This document shows, one piece after another, positions 43,455 through 52,520 of a stretch of 64,000 bases of DNA (position 1 is its first letter; each line of letters opens with the position of its first letter). The translations under genes and the position numbers were made by a program. The stretch covers positions 17,259-81,258 of the forward strand of contig JAQGKD010000114.1 of NCBI GenBank assembly GCA_028290285.1, read 5' to 3'. The notes under the pieces are model-generated. The model was not told the origin of the DNA. It was given only the letters and a program-made list of their open reading frames with translations, and did no database searches. This stretch comes from Hyphomicrobiales bacterium (GTDB lineage: Bacteria; Pseudomonadota; Alphaproteobacteria; Rhizobiales; Beijerinckiaceae).

Positions 43455-45134
43455 CTAGCTGTCGAGAATGCTTCGAACCTTCATGGAGAGTTCTTCGACA
43501 TTGAATGGCTTCCCGATCAGATTTACGCCCGGGTCCAAGCGGCCATTGTGAACGATAGCATTTCTTGAATAGCCCGTCGTGTAGAGAACTTTTAAAGTGG
43601 GCCAGCGGCGACCGGCTTCCCCGGCAAGCTCTCTGCCGTTCATCGCCCCTGTGAGCACGACATCTGTGAAAAGCAAATCAGGCTGTCCGCTTTGCGAGAG
43701 CATCTCAAGGGCTATCGAAGCGTCGGCGGCGACCCACACGTCGTATCCTAGTTCCTTCAGCACGCCAGAGCTGAACTCCCTTAGGTCCGGATCATCCTCG
43801 ACAAGCAGGATCTTCTCATTCCCGCCACGCACCTCAGAGGATTCGCGTTCTGAACGCTCGAACACCGCGCCACGCTCATCCAACAGACGCGGCAGATAAA
43901 TCTTGATGCTCGTTCCAATCCCGACTTCGCTGTAGACGCTGATGTGTCCGCCGGTTTGCCGCACAAAGCCATAGACTTGGCTCAGGCCGAGCCCGGTTCC
44001 TTTTCCGACGGCCTTCGTGGTGAAGAAGGGCTCGAACACGCGGTTGAGCGTTTGCGCATCCATTCCGATTCCCGTGTCTGAGATTGCAATGAGCACGTAT
44101 TGCCCCGGCTCAACCGGCTCGGCGACGGAGTTGACGTAACTTTCGTCGAGATAGGCGTTAGAAGTCTCGATCGTCAGCCTGCCGCCATCGGGCATCGCAT
44201 CGCGCGCGTTGACAGCGAGATTGACGAGTGCGTTTTCCAGTTCGCCCGGATCGGTTAGGGTGCGCCACAGACCTGCCCCGCGAACCGTCTCGATCGAGAC
44301 CTTCTCGCCAAGGGTTCGCTGTAGCAGATCCGCTAAGTTGGTGATGAGGTTGCCCGCGTCTATGGGCCTTGGATCCAGCGGCTGCCTTCGGGAGAATGCG
44401 AGAAGACGAGCAGTGAGAGTCGCGGCGCGCTCCGCCCCATGCGTCGCCATTTTAGTGGCGCGTTGGATGCGGTCTGTCGTGGGGCTTTGGGGAAGCACCG
44501 ATGTGTGTTTCTTGATCGTATCGAGGCCGCCGATGATGATCGTAAGAAGATTGTTGAAGTCGTGCGCTACACCGCCCGTCAACTGGCCGATGGCTTCCAT
44601 CTTCTGTGCCTGGCGCAGCGCCTCTTCCGCCTGCACGCGCCTTTCGAGCTCGTCAGCTACTCGGGCTTCGAGATCCGCATTCAGCTGCCTCACTTGCGAC
44701 GCCGAGAGCTCGGCGAGCCTGCGCGCCGTAAGCAACTCCTCTTCGTATCTCCGCCGGTCGACCGCACTAAACACCGTGATACGGATAAACCGCACCTCGC
44801 CAGCGTCGCTTCGACGCTCGACCGCATTGACGAGCACGGGAAACGTCGAGCCGTCTTTTCGCACGAGTTCGAGCGCGACCTCGTTGAAGAACCCCTGAAT
44901 TCTTAATAGCGGAGCGAAATGCGTTTCATAGTAGATCTTTCCGGCAATGTTCAGGAAATCGTGAAAGTGCCGGTCCTTCATCTCATCTGGTGAATAGTGC
45001 AACCAGGACGCCACGGTTTGGTTTGCGCGTCCGATGCGGCCCGAGGGTTTAGCCGACAAGTATCCGCAGGGCGCATATTCGAACAAGTCGTCAACGTCAT
45101 CTTCGCTTTGCGTATTCTGTGCTGGATCGGACAA
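43455..45134 (-). CDS. Hybrid histidine kinase with an RsbP-type PAS domain and C-terminal receiver
   Basis: A 559-residue soluble kinase. The N-terminal PAS (about 15-125) has EYAPCGYLSAKPSGRIGRAN, GKIYYETHFAPLLRIQGFFN and RKDGSTFPVLVN, features shared with the PAS of Bacillus RsbP. A coiled coil (about 128-180) leads to HisKA with His191 (GGVAHDFNNLL). The HATPase has NARDAMPDGG, DTGIGMD and GKGTGLGLSQVYGF, and the receiver has LVEDDPDLREF and a phospho-acceptor in LLFTDVVL. It follows the RsbQ-like gene with a two-base gap, so the hydrolase probably supplies the signal. Confidence 0.92.
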   Translation of the reverse strand: MSDPAQNTQSEDDVDDLFEYAPCGYLSAKPSGRIGRANQTVASWLHYSPDEMKDRHFHDFLNIAGKIYYETHFAPLLRIQGFFNEVALELVRKDGSTFPVLVNAVERRSDAGEVRFIRITVFSAVDRRRYEEELLTARRLAELSASQVRQLNADLEARVADELERRVQAEEALRQAQKMEAIGQLTGGVAHDFNNLLTIIIGGLDTIKKHTSVLPQSPTTDRIQRATKMATHGAERAATLTARLLAFSRRQPLDPRPIDAGNLITNLADLLQRTLGEKVSIETVRGAGLWRTLTDPGELENALVNLAVNARDAMPDGGRLTIETSNAYLDESYVNSVAEPVEPGQYVLIAISDTGIGMDAQTLNRVFEPFFTTKAVGKGTGLGLSQVYGFVRQTGGHISVYSEVGIGTSIKIYLPRLLDERGAVFERSERESSEVRGGNEKILLVEDDPDLREFSSGVLKELGYDVWVAADASIALEMLSQSGQPDLLFTDVVLTGAMNGRELAGEAGRRWPTLKVLYTTGYSRNAIVHNGRLDPGVNLIGKPFNVEELSMKVRSILDS

Positions 45135-45136
45135 CG

Positions 45137-45937
45137 CTAGACTCGCAAATAACCTTTGATGGCCTTGGTCGTTTCATCGGGTGCGCTTAGATTTGGGCAA
45201 TGACCCGTCGCATTCAAGATGACAAATGTGCTGTTCGGCAGCTGCGCATGAACGTAGCGGCCAACCGAAACAGGCGCGATAACGTCCTCTGAACATTGCA
45301 AGATCAAAGCTTTCGTCTGCAGGCCTTTCAGGTCCGACCGATTATCCGAGAGAAAAGTCACTCGCGCAAACTTCTTCGCAATCTCGGGATCAGTTCGACA
45401 GAAGCTGTTCGTCAATTCTTCTCCAAGCTCAGGCCGGTCCGAGTTGCCCATGATCGCGGGAGCCATCGCTTGCGACCATCCCATGTGATTGGCGTCAAGA
45501 AAGGCGAGGAGCTCAGATATTTGGGATTCCTTGAAGCCGCCAACATACCCTTCATCGTCGATATAGCGCGGCGAGGGTCCCACGAGGATGATATCACTGA
45601 ACAGGTCAGGGGCTTTTCGCGCAGCAAGGACCCCGATCATTGCGCTCACGGAGTGACCCACGAAAACCGCGTCGATCAGCTTCAGCTCCTGACATATTTC
45701 GATCAGGTCGTCTGCGTAGCCGTCGAGCGTGGAGTGCCGGGCGTCGTCATACGCGGACAAGTCAGATCCACCCGCACCGATGTGGTCGAACAGAACAACC
45801 TGGAAGTCGCTTTCGAATTCAGGAGAAACAAAGCGCCACATGGTTTTGTCGCAGCCGAATCCATGCGCGAAGACCATCGCGCGCTGTCCGCCGCCTCGCA
45901 CTTCCACATTGTTCCGAAGCAACACTGCCACAGGCAC
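45137..45937 (-). CDS. rsbQ: RsbQ-like alpha/beta hydrolase (D14/KAI2 relative)
   Basis: A 266-residue cytoplasmic hydrolase collinear with Bacillus RsbQ along its whole length. It has FAHGFGCDKTMW, LFDHIGAGGSDLSAYD, catalytic Ser96 in VFVGHSVSAMIG, LVGPSPRYIDDEGYVGGFKE, Asp218 in QCSEDVIAP and His246 in ATGHCPNLSAPDE. RsbQ activates the PAS-phosphatase RsbP under energy stress, apparently by processing an unknown small hydrophobic molecule. Plant strigolactone and karrikin receptors belong to the same family. Here the partner downstream is a PAS-histidine kinase rather than a PP2C phosphatase. Confidence 0.92.
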   Translation of the reverse strand: MPVAVLLRNNVEVRGGGQRAMVFAHGFGCDKTMWRFVSPEFESDFQVVLFDHIGAGGSDLSAYDDARHSTLDGYADDLIEICQELKLIDAVFVGHSVSAMIGVLAARKAPDLFSDIILVGPSPRYIDDEGYVGGFKESQISELLAFLDANHMGWSQAMAPAIMGNSDRPELGEELTNSFCRTDPEIAKKFARVTFLSDNRSDLKGLQTKALILQCSEDVIAPVSVGRYVHAQLPNSTFVILNATGHCPNLSAPDETTKAIKGYLRV

Positions 45938-46172
45938 ACCTCTCAGCGATCCAAAATTCTATCGCGCACCCCTCGGGGTCGTGCAAGCGTTGCGGTTTAG
46001 AGAGCCTGTTCAGTTCGAGCTGCGAAAATAACGCTGACTTGCTGGCGACGAGGTCTGCGGGTGCATGCTAAGGGCGAGGCTTCCCAGGTTCAAGGTGACA
46101 CCCGTCGGTTGAGCGGAGTTGCTTGGTCCAAGAATGCCTTACGAGTGTTCGCAGGTCGGGCACCAGGTCCGG

Positions 46173-46961
46173 TCAGCGCCCCTTGAAATGCGGCTTCCGC
46201 TTTTCGCGGGCAGCTGCATGTCCTTCTTTCTTGTCCTCTGTCGCCTCGAGAGCAAAGAACCGATACATATCCAAGTGCGCTGCAAGATCGGCGCTGGGCA
46301 TTTCCAACCCGAGATTGAGCGATTCTTTTACGAGCCGAGTGGTAAGCGGCGGCTGACTAGCTATTTGCTGGGCAATTTCCATTGCCTGTCCCATTAGCTC
46401 ATCATGAGGCACTAGCCATTGCGCCAATCCGACCCTCAAGGCTTCCTCCGCCTTCAGGGGGAAGCCCAGCGCCAGCCGCATAGCCGTCCCCTTTCCGACC
46501 CAGCGTGCGAGCCGGACGGACCCGCCATGCGCCGGCACAATGCCGAGTCGCGACTGCGGCAGGCGCCATTCGGCGCGATCCGAAGCGACGATCAAGTCAC
46601 AGCAATACGTAAGGATGCATCCGATTCCGACAGCGTAACCATTCACGGCGGCGACAATCGGCTTCGGAAACGCAGCCAGTGCGGTCACCGGATGGTTTTT
46701 GCGCTTCGGCAAATTACGAATGAAATCACTTGTAGAATTCACGACGTGCGTGTCCGTCCGCTTCATGTCCGCTCCAGCAGAAAAGGCTCCGCCCGCCTCG
46801 TCGCCTGTAAGAATGACACACCAGACATCTTCGTCGTCTTCCAAATTTTTCAAGTGATCGACAAGTCCGGACGTGAAGTCGTCCGCCCAGGCGTTTCTGG
46901 CCTCTGGCCGGCTAAGAGTTATCGTTGCAACATGACCGTCTTTTTGGCAGAGCACTGGCAT
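46173..46961 (-). CDS. Crotonase-family protein (enoyl-CoA hydratase fold) lacking both catalytic glutamates
   Basis: A 262-residue crotonase-fold protein binding acyl-CoA. The CoA loop (GGAFSAGADMKRTD) and oxyanion-hole region (VNGYAVGIGCILTYCCDLIV) are present. Aligned with rat enoyl-CoA hydratase, Glu144 is replaced by Ile116 (GCILTY) and Glu164 by Gln136 (WRLPQSRLG), so classical hydration is unlikely. Other crotonase chemistries (isomerase, thioesterase, C-C hydrolase) remain possible. It diverges from the IclR regulator gene across about 370 bp and probably belongs to the aromatic island. Confidence 0.88.
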   Translation of the reverse strand: MPVLCQKDGHVATITLSRPEARNAWADDFTSGLVDHLKNLEDDEDVWCVILTGDEAGGAFSAGADMKRTDTHVVNSTSDFIRNLPKRKNHPVTALAAFPKPIVAAVNGYAVGIGCILTYCCDLIVASDRAEWRLPQSRLGIVPAHGGSVRLARWVGKGTAMRLALGFPLKAEEALRVGLAQWLVPHDELMGQAMEIAQQIASQPPLTTRLVKESLNLGLEMPSADLAAHLDMYRFFALEATEDKKEGHAAAREKRKPHFKGR

Positions 46962-47334
46962 GATTGGACTCCGAGGAAGCGGTTGCTCGTAAACGACGTC
47001 TGATATCTTTTGTTGATCGGCCTCGCGGCGAAGTTTCTGCAGGAGATCTGTTTGCGGAAGAATCGCGAGAAAACTTCAGCTACACGCACGCGATGACTAA
47101 CGGATTAGCGCACGAATCCTTTGCACGGTTCACCCTACGGGAGCGCAAGTGCGCCGTCGGCGCTGCCACGTGACGCTGTAAGGTGTCACGCAGCTTCGCC
47201 GCCAACGCTCATTCAATAATTCGAACTTTTCGCCTGGCAGACTTCACGCTCTTGACGTGCGCTATGCGCACGAGTAGGTCAACACGCGGGTAGCTTATAT
47301 TCACTGGCAAGTCATACAAGAGAAAAGCATCTCC
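46962..47334. other. Divergent intergenic region between the crotonase and IclR genes
   Basis: About 370 bases without a supported gene. It holds a perfect 7-3-7 palindrome at 47256-47272, proposed as the IclR operator. The IclR ribosome site is weak (agagaaaagc). Confidence 0.55.
47256..47272. promoter_or_regulatory. Probable IclR operator copy 1
   Basis: CGTGCGC-TAT-GCGCACG is a perfect inverted repeat with a 3-base spacer, 63 bp before the IclR-family start codon. The inner 15 bases follow GTGCGC-N3-GCGCAC, found again at 52575-52591 before the acyl-CoA synthetase gene. Operators of PobR/PcaU-type IclR proteins are similar short palindromes ending in CGCAC. Assignment to the adjacent regulator is inference. 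Confidence 0.6.
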
Positions 47335-48117
47335 ATGGACGATCATCGCTGGTTTGTAACCTCTCTTGACCGGGGACTTTCGGTGATACGAACCTTCGGT
47401 CCAGGAGCTCGGAGTATGAAGCTGAGCCAAGTGGCGACCGCAGCGAACATCTCACGCGCCGCAGCGCGTCGATTCCTGAAGACGCTGGAGGTACTGGGCT
47501 ACGTTGGGCTTCTGGACGACCGATATTATCTTCGCGCCAAGGTGCTGGAACTCGGGTTTGCTTACTTGTCGTCGATGGACTTCCAAGAGTTGGCTAATCC
47601 CTACCTTTCGGAGGTGGCTCGTCAGTGCGAAGGGTCCTCCTGCGTCGGGGTGATGGACGGCGGGGAGATCGTCTTTGTCGCGCGCGCGATGACTGAGCAG
47701 CGGATCCGATTGGTTGGAAGCATTGGCTTGCGGCACCCCGCTTATGCGGTGTCGTTGGGGCGGGCGATCCTCGCAAATCTTCCGGACGAAGAAATCTCCA
47801 ACTACATGGCGAAAGTAAAATTCGACCCGCTCACGGATTTTACGATCACGAACTCTGAACAGCTTCGGTCAGTGCTGGAAAGCGAGCGACGCCGCGGATG
47901 GTATGGTTGCAAGGACGAGACGAAAGTAGGCGTGACTGCAATTGCGGTTCCTATCTTCGATGCTAAAGGGAAGGTAAAGGCTGCCGTCAATCTCAACGTC
48001 AGCCCGAGGATCGTCGATCCAGTGCATGTCGCGGAGAAATACCTGCCTATACTCAACGAAACGGCGAAGCAGCTTAGCAAAGCACTGGACATGGATCTGG
48101 TCCCGGTCAGCGTCTGA
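47335..48117 (+). CDS. IclR-family transcriptional regulator (PcaR/PobR-like branch)
   Basis: A 260-residue regulator. The N-terminal helix-turn-helix (about 8-72) begins FVTSLDRGLSVIRTFG, a signature of the branch that includes PcaR, PcaU and PobR of aromatic catabolism, with ATAANISRAAARRFLKTLEV as recognition region. The C-terminal IclR effector domain (about 85-250) has SCVGVMDGGEIVFVARAMTE, HPAYAVSLGRAILANLP and VTAIAVPIFDAKGKVKAAVN. It probably controls the surrounding aromatic genes. A palindrome upstream suggests autoregulation and control of the acyl-CoA synthetase gene. Confidence 0.93.
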   Translation: MDDHRWFVTSLDRGLSVIRTFGPGARSMKLSQVATAANISRAAARRFLKTLEVLGYVGLLDDRYYLRAKVLELGFAYLSSMDFQELANPYLSEVARQCEGSSCVGVMDGGEIVFVARAMTEQRIRLVGSIGLRHPAYAVSLGRAILANLPDEEISNYMAKVKFDPLTDFTITNSEQLRSVLESERRRGWYGCKDETKVGVTAIAVPIFDAKGKVKAAVNLNVSPRIVDPVHVAEKYLPILNETAKQLSKALDMDLVPVSV

Positions 48118-48228
48118 ACCAGAGCGCATGCCATGGAATTTTTCAGGGTAAGCGAACTGGAGGCGCCGGCGGCAACAGGGATCCGTGCCTCTGCGTTCTC
48201 CAGCTTTGTTTCGCCTATCAGATGGTCC

Positions 48229-49089
48229 TTACTTCGGATCAGACGTGGCTTTGCCGCCGATCAGGGTGCCTCGCTTGAATGCTTCGAACGTCGGCTTGTA
48301 GCCTTTCTCGTCAAGGAACTGACGCAGGCCAGTATTATAGGAATCTTCCTTATCGTTCGCGCGAATCGCCTTGCCCTTTTCCGCCAGGTAGTCGTATGCC
48401 TGCCCGAAATCCATCGTGCGGACGTGTCGCATCGCCTGCTTGGTTGCCCGAAGCACTTCGGGACTTTTCTTCATCAGCTTTTCAGCCAAATCTTCTATCG
48501 CTTTCTCCAGTCGGTCCTTCGGAACCGCGAAGTTGATCATTCCAATACGGGCAGCCTCATGTCCGTCGAAGGCTTCACCAAGGCAAGCATAATACAGCGC
48601 GTGCCGAGGCAGGACCGAGTCGGACACGACCTTCGCAACCAACGCCCCGGGCAAGATTCCCCAATTCACTTCTGACAAAGAGAATGTTGCATCTTCCGCC
48701 GCTATCGCGAAGTCGCACGCGAGCAGCTGCATGAACGCTCCGCCCACGCAGTAACCCTCGACCATCGCGATGGTGGGCTTCCGGAAGTTGTAGATACGCT
48801 CCCAGCGCCAGCGATTAGCAGCTTCAGCCGCCTTTTTTTTCTCGGCCGGATTTGTATCCAACTCACGGAAGAATTTTTTCAGATCCTGGCCGGCGCTAAA
48901 GTTGCCGCCGGCGCCGCGAATGATCACGACGGCTGCCTCCGGATCCGTTTCGAGACGAGCCAATGCGTCGTCCATATCGTAGTGCAGCGCCGGGCTCATT
49001 GCATTGCGTTTCTCAGGTCTGTTCAAAATGACCCAAGCGAGCCCGTCTCTGATCTCAACCTTTACGTTTTCATACTTATATTCGGCCAT
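48229..49089 (-). CDS. Crotonase related to hydroxycinnamoyl-CoA hydratase-lyase (HCHL/FerB-like)
   Basis: A 286-residue crotonase closely resembling HCHL, which converts feruloyl- or coumaroyl-CoA to the benzaldehyde plus acetyl-CoA. Shared features are VKVEIRDGLAWVILNRPEKR, NAMSPALHYDMDDAL, DLKKFFRELD, GYCVGGAFMQLLACDFAIAA, LSEVNWGILPGALVAK and a C-terminal LRQFLDEKGYKPTFEAFKR. The single HCHL glutamate (Glu143) is kept as Glu140, while the Ser123 position is Met120. The substrate may differ from ferulate. It lies downstream of a Bug receptor and the NDP-forming synthetase on the same strand. Confidence 0.87.
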   Translation of the reverse strand: MAEYKYENVKVEIRDGLAWVILNRPEKRNAMSPALHYDMDDALARLETDPEAAVVIIRGAGGNFSAGQDLKKFFRELDTNPAEKKKAAEAANRWRWERIYNFRKPTIAMVEGYCVGGAFMQLLACDFAIAAEDATFSLSEVNWGILPGALVAKVVSDSVLPRHALYYACLGEAFDGHEAARIGMINFAVPKDRLEKAIEDLAEKLMKKSPEVLRATKQAMRHVRTMDFGQAYDYLAEKGKAIRANDKEDSYNTGLRQFLDEKGYKPTFEAFKRGTLIGGKATSDPK

Positions 49090-49207
49090 CGCTGAACTCC
49101 CTCTTGGGTTATCTTCATTTCCAAACGCACTCAGCCACCAACTACAAATTGATCACTGCCCGACGTTAGCCAATGCAAGTGACCATTCCCCAAGCCATGC
49201 GACACTG

Positions 49208-50290
49208 CTAATTTCCGGTCAGCTCCTTAACGTACCGCGCCAGAAAAGCGGCTATGGAGGGGTCCGTATCGCGCAGCTGATAAACCACTTGCTCAGCCTG
49301 CTCGCCGCCGAGGATAATGGGCGTGGCGCCGACACGCCGAGTGTAGTCAGCTGTGAATTCAGGATCAGAATGCAACGAGATGAAAGCTCGGCGCATTTCT
49401 GCAACTGCTTCGTCCGAAGCATTCGGTGGCATTAGGACGACCCTGTAGAGATTATCCATAATTGAACTTATCAGGCGAAGTGCATCCCATTTCTCACCCG
49501 AGGGCATCTGGTTCGCACCATTTTTCCTCCTGTAGAGATCCAGGAACGTCGGCAGGTTTGGGAGCGCTTCGCTACGCGCGAAACGACCGGCCGGATTTTC
49601 CACGTCGTACTGAAATACGGGTAACACTATGCCTTCCTTGACCATGGTCGGCTCTATCGAACTGGTGTACCCCGCAAGGGACGTGCTTGCTGCCTGCACT
49701 TCCCCCTTCATCACTGCCAACTCTACTTCCTTGAGACCTGGATAGCCGGTGACCATCCTGTATTTAAGGCCAAGCAGGTCAAACGCGAGTGCCGAACGCA
49801 GCGTCGTATGAGTGTTGGGGGCAAGCGCACCTACGATAAACGGCTCTGATCCGAGCAGGTCAGATGGTTGCTTGAGCCCAGGTTTTACATCCCGACGTAT
49901 GTAGACGACCGCAGGCTGCTTGAAGCCCGCGATCATGCGGAACTTGTGGTAGGGGACACGAAGCCCGGGATCTGCCAGGATCTGTGTCATCGGGTTCCAA
50001 GTGAAGAAAGAGACCTGCGTGGAATCGTTCGGAACAATCTCTCCCATATAATTCGTAGCTATCAATCCGCCGCCGCCGCCCATGTTGACGGTGAGGACAG
50101 TTGGATTTCCTGGAATGTGCTTGCCCAAATACTGCGCGATTACCCGCGCTTCGATGTCGGAAGGTCCGCCCGCCGGGAAGTTCACGAGTATTTTGATAGT
50201 CTTACCGGAGAAGTACTCCGCCGGAGCTGCGGAGATGGAGAGTGTCAAAGCAAATGCGGCGCCAGCAATTCTCGCGAGCAAGCTCTTCAT
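49208..50290 (-). CDS. Bug/TctC-type tripartite tricarboxylate transporter receptor
   Basis: A 360-residue periplasmic receptor with a signal peptide (MKSLLARIAGAAFALTLSIS, ending APAE). The Bug-fold landmarks are YFSGKTIKILVNFPAGGPSD near the start, NMGGGGGLIATNYMGEI, and a C-terminal EAVAEMRRAFISLHSDPEFT. Bug receptors bind carboxylates, often aromatic or dicarboxylic acids, through main-chain contacts. No TctA/TctB membrane genes adjoin it. Another Bug receptor (55486-56577) in the same island is clearly paralogous, sharing the NMGGGGGL and NYMG segments. Confidence 0.9.
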   Translation of the reverse strand: MKSLLARIAGAAFALTLSISAAPAEYFSGKTIKILVNFPAGGPSDIEARVIAQYLGKHIPGNPTVLTVNMGGGGGLIATNYMGEIVPNDSTQVSFFTWNPMTQILADPGLRVPYHKFRMIAGFKQPAVVYIRRDVKPGLKQPSDLLGSEPFIVGALAPNTHTTLRSALAFDLLGLKYRMVTGYPGLKEVELAVMKGEVQAASTSLAGYTSSIEPTMVKEGIVLPVFQYDVENPAGRFARSEALPNLPTFLDLYRRKNGANQMPSGEKWDALRLISSIMDNLYRVVLMPPNASDEAVAEMRRAFISLHSDPEFTADYTRRVGATPIILGGEQAEQVVYQLRDTDPSIAAFLARYVKELTGN

Positions 50291-50426
50291 CGGATACCCC
50301 TTTAGCGTTGTATTATTTTCGCCACGGTGTCATGCGACTTAAAGGCGGTTCGTGATTATCAGTAGGGCATCGTGACCCAAGTCCCGCCTCGATCTTTGTC
50401 TTGGATTGCTTGGTTGTGCGTGCCGC

Positions 50427-52520
50427 CTACTTCCACACAGCACGTATGTCTACCGCACGAACACCTTTTCCCTCTTCTCGAACGATCAGCGGATTGATTT
50501 CCAGATCCGAGAGCGACGCGCGATGTTTCAAAAAGAAATGTGAGGCGGCGCAGACGGCGTCACGCAGCGCGAGTACATCTGGCTGAGCCTTTCCGCGGAA
50601 GGAGCCGAACAATGCTCGTCCCCGCAGCTGGCCGATCATTGAAAGCACGTCTGAGTCGGTGATAGGCAGCAAACGTATTGCCACATCTCCGATCGCTTCC
50701 ACCAGTGTGCCGCCCAAACCAAAGACAACGTACGGGCCGTAGTCGGGATCGTCACGGAAGCCGACAAGAACCTCAAGCCCGTCAATCATCTCCTGGATCA
50801 AAAAACCGGATACAACTGCGGTCGGCTCAATCGTAGCTAGCCGTTGTGCCATATCGTGCGCTGCCAAACGGACAGCGTCCCGATCCGGCAATCTAAGAGC
50901 CACGCCACCAACTTCCGTCTTGTGGCTTGCGTGCGGGGATATGATTTTAAGTGCGACCGGGAAGCCAATCTCGGCAGCCAGTTCGGAGGCTTGCTCAGGC
51001 GTGTTGCCGTGGGCAGATCGCGGGATTTCTACACCAATTTCCCTTAGCCGCTGCAGCAGCACTTCCTCGGCAAGTGGATCGGCGCCGGCTGGCAGCGGGT
51101 CGGGTTCGCCCCGGCGGACCGCCTCTCCATAGAATGCAAGTGAGTTCAACGCGCGACACACTTCCGGCAGGCCTTGCAGAAACGGAATTCCTGCTTCGGC
51201 TTGAAAGGTTCGCCCAATTTCATTGACGTTCTGGGAAAGTCGTCCGAAGGCGATCAGTGTCTTGTCGGTCGAGTCGGACAAACTTCGAAGCGCGCTTGCG
51301 TCAACGCTGTCAACGTCTCCCTCAGGCAGCTGCGCTTGCAACGCAAGAATGTCGATTCCAGGATCCGACACGATGTTCTTACAGATGTCGGCAAATCGTT
51401 GTGGCATGGTTGCCGGCCCTGCCCCCGTGTCGAGAGGGTTGTCCGGTGACAAGCCGACATCGAGCTGTGTGGCCAGCAAGGCCGAAGTCTCCGGTGAAAA
51501 TTGCGGCATTACAATGCCGTTCTCATCAGCGTAATCGAGGAAAAGGCCCTTGCCGCCGCCAGAATAGCACGCCATTGCGACGCGACGCCCCCGTGGTAAA
51601 CGACCAGCGCTGAAGGCCAGCGTTTGTTCGATCATGTCATCCAGCGAATGGCATCGAATGATGCCATATCGCCGGCAAGTCGCGTCGAAGACAACGTCGT
51701 CGCCCGCCAAGGCGCCTGTGTGAGTATGGGCTTGTTCCGCCCCTCGCTGGCTTCTCCCGATTTTGACAATGAGGATGGGCTTGCCGGCCGCAAGGGCTTT
51801 TGATGCCGCCGCCATGAACGCGGCGGGGCGCCGGATACCTTCGACCATGCACGCGATCACGCGCGTTGATTCATCCTCCACCATGAAGTTGATATAGTCC
51901 GCAAGATCAAGGTCGAGTTCGTTTCCGCTGGATGCGGCGTAGCTGAATCCCAGGCCCCGCACCGCGCCTTGGCGAAGCCAATACATAAAGGTACCACCGC
52001 TCTGGAAGATGACTCCGACCGGTCCAGCGGGAAGACCGCGGACTCGTGCCGAAGGGTAGAACAGGTTCCCTTCTCTTATCGCCAGCGTACCCATGCAATT
52101 AGGCCCGCAGATGCGAAGGTCATATGTCGCGCTGAGCGATCGAAGACGTTCGGCTCGCTTCGCGCCCTCAGCGTCGCCGCCCTCGCCGAACTGAGACGCG
52201 AAGATGATTGCTCCCTTCAGCCCGTGAGCAACCCCAGCTTCAAGCGTCTCTGGAATTAATTCCGCCCGGATGATGGTGATCGCGAGGTCCACTTGCTCGG
52301 GTAGGGAAGCGAAGTCCGGATAACAACGTCGGCCCCAAAGTTCTTCACGCCGTGGATTGATCAAGTAGAGCCGCGTGGTCGATCCGCTCTGTGCAAGGTT
52401 GTCAAAGACCCGCTGCGACCAGCCGCCCCCACCTTGTTCAGAGGCGCCCACGAGAACCACTGAGGAAGGGCGAAACACCGGGGCGCACTTACGAAACTGC
52501 AGATCTGCTCGACCAAGCAT
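50427..52520 (-). CDS. NDP-forming acyl-CoA synthetase (FerA-type fused subunits)
   Basis: A 697-residue fused enzyme. The CoA-binding Rossmann domain (about 10-130) begins FRPSSVVLVGASEQGGGGW. A succinyl-CoA-ligase-like middle follows, with the phospho-histidine motif AHTHTGALAGDD. A C-terminal ATP-grasp domain (about 480-697) has GFPVALKIISPHASHKTEVG. It makes acyl-CoA from acid, CoA and ATP, releasing ADP. The feruloyl-CoA synthetase FerA of Sphingobium belongs to this family, which fits the HCHL-like gene downstream. ATG 52520 is chosen for its aagggaggg site. A palindromic operator lies 55 bp upstream. Confidence 0.9.
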   Translation of the reverse strand: MLGRADLQFRKCAPVFRPSSVVLVGASEQGGGGWSQRVFDNLAQSGSTTRLYLINPRREELWGRRCYPDFASLPEQVDLAITIIRAELIPETLEAGVAHGLKGAIIFASQFGEGGDAEGAKRAERLRSLSATYDLRICGPNCMGTLAIREGNLFYPSARVRGLPAGPVGVIFQSGGTFMYWLRQGAVRGLGFSYAASSGNELDLDLADYINFMVEDESTRVIACMVEGIRRPAAFMAAASKALAAGKPILIVKIGRSQRGAEQAHTHTGALAGDDVVFDATCRRYGIIRCHSLDDMIEQTLAFSAGRLPRGRRVAMACYSGGGKGLFLDYADENGIVMPQFSPETSALLATQLDVGLSPDNPLDTGAGPATMPQRFADICKNIVSDPGIDILALQAQLPEGDVDSVDASALRSLSDSTDKTLIAFGRLSQNVNEIGRTFQAEAGIPFLQGLPEVCRALNSLAFYGEAVRRGEPDPLPAGADPLAEEVLLQRLREIGVEIPRSAHGNTPEQASELAAEIGFPVALKIISPHASHKTEVGGVALRLPDRDAVRLAAHDMAQRLATIEPTAVVSGFLIQEMIDGLEVLVGFRDDPDYGPYVVFGLGGTLVEAIGDVAIRLLPITDSDVLSMIGQLRGRALFGSFRGKAQPDVLALRDAVCAASHFFLKHRASLSDLEINPLIVREEGKGVRAVDIRAVWK

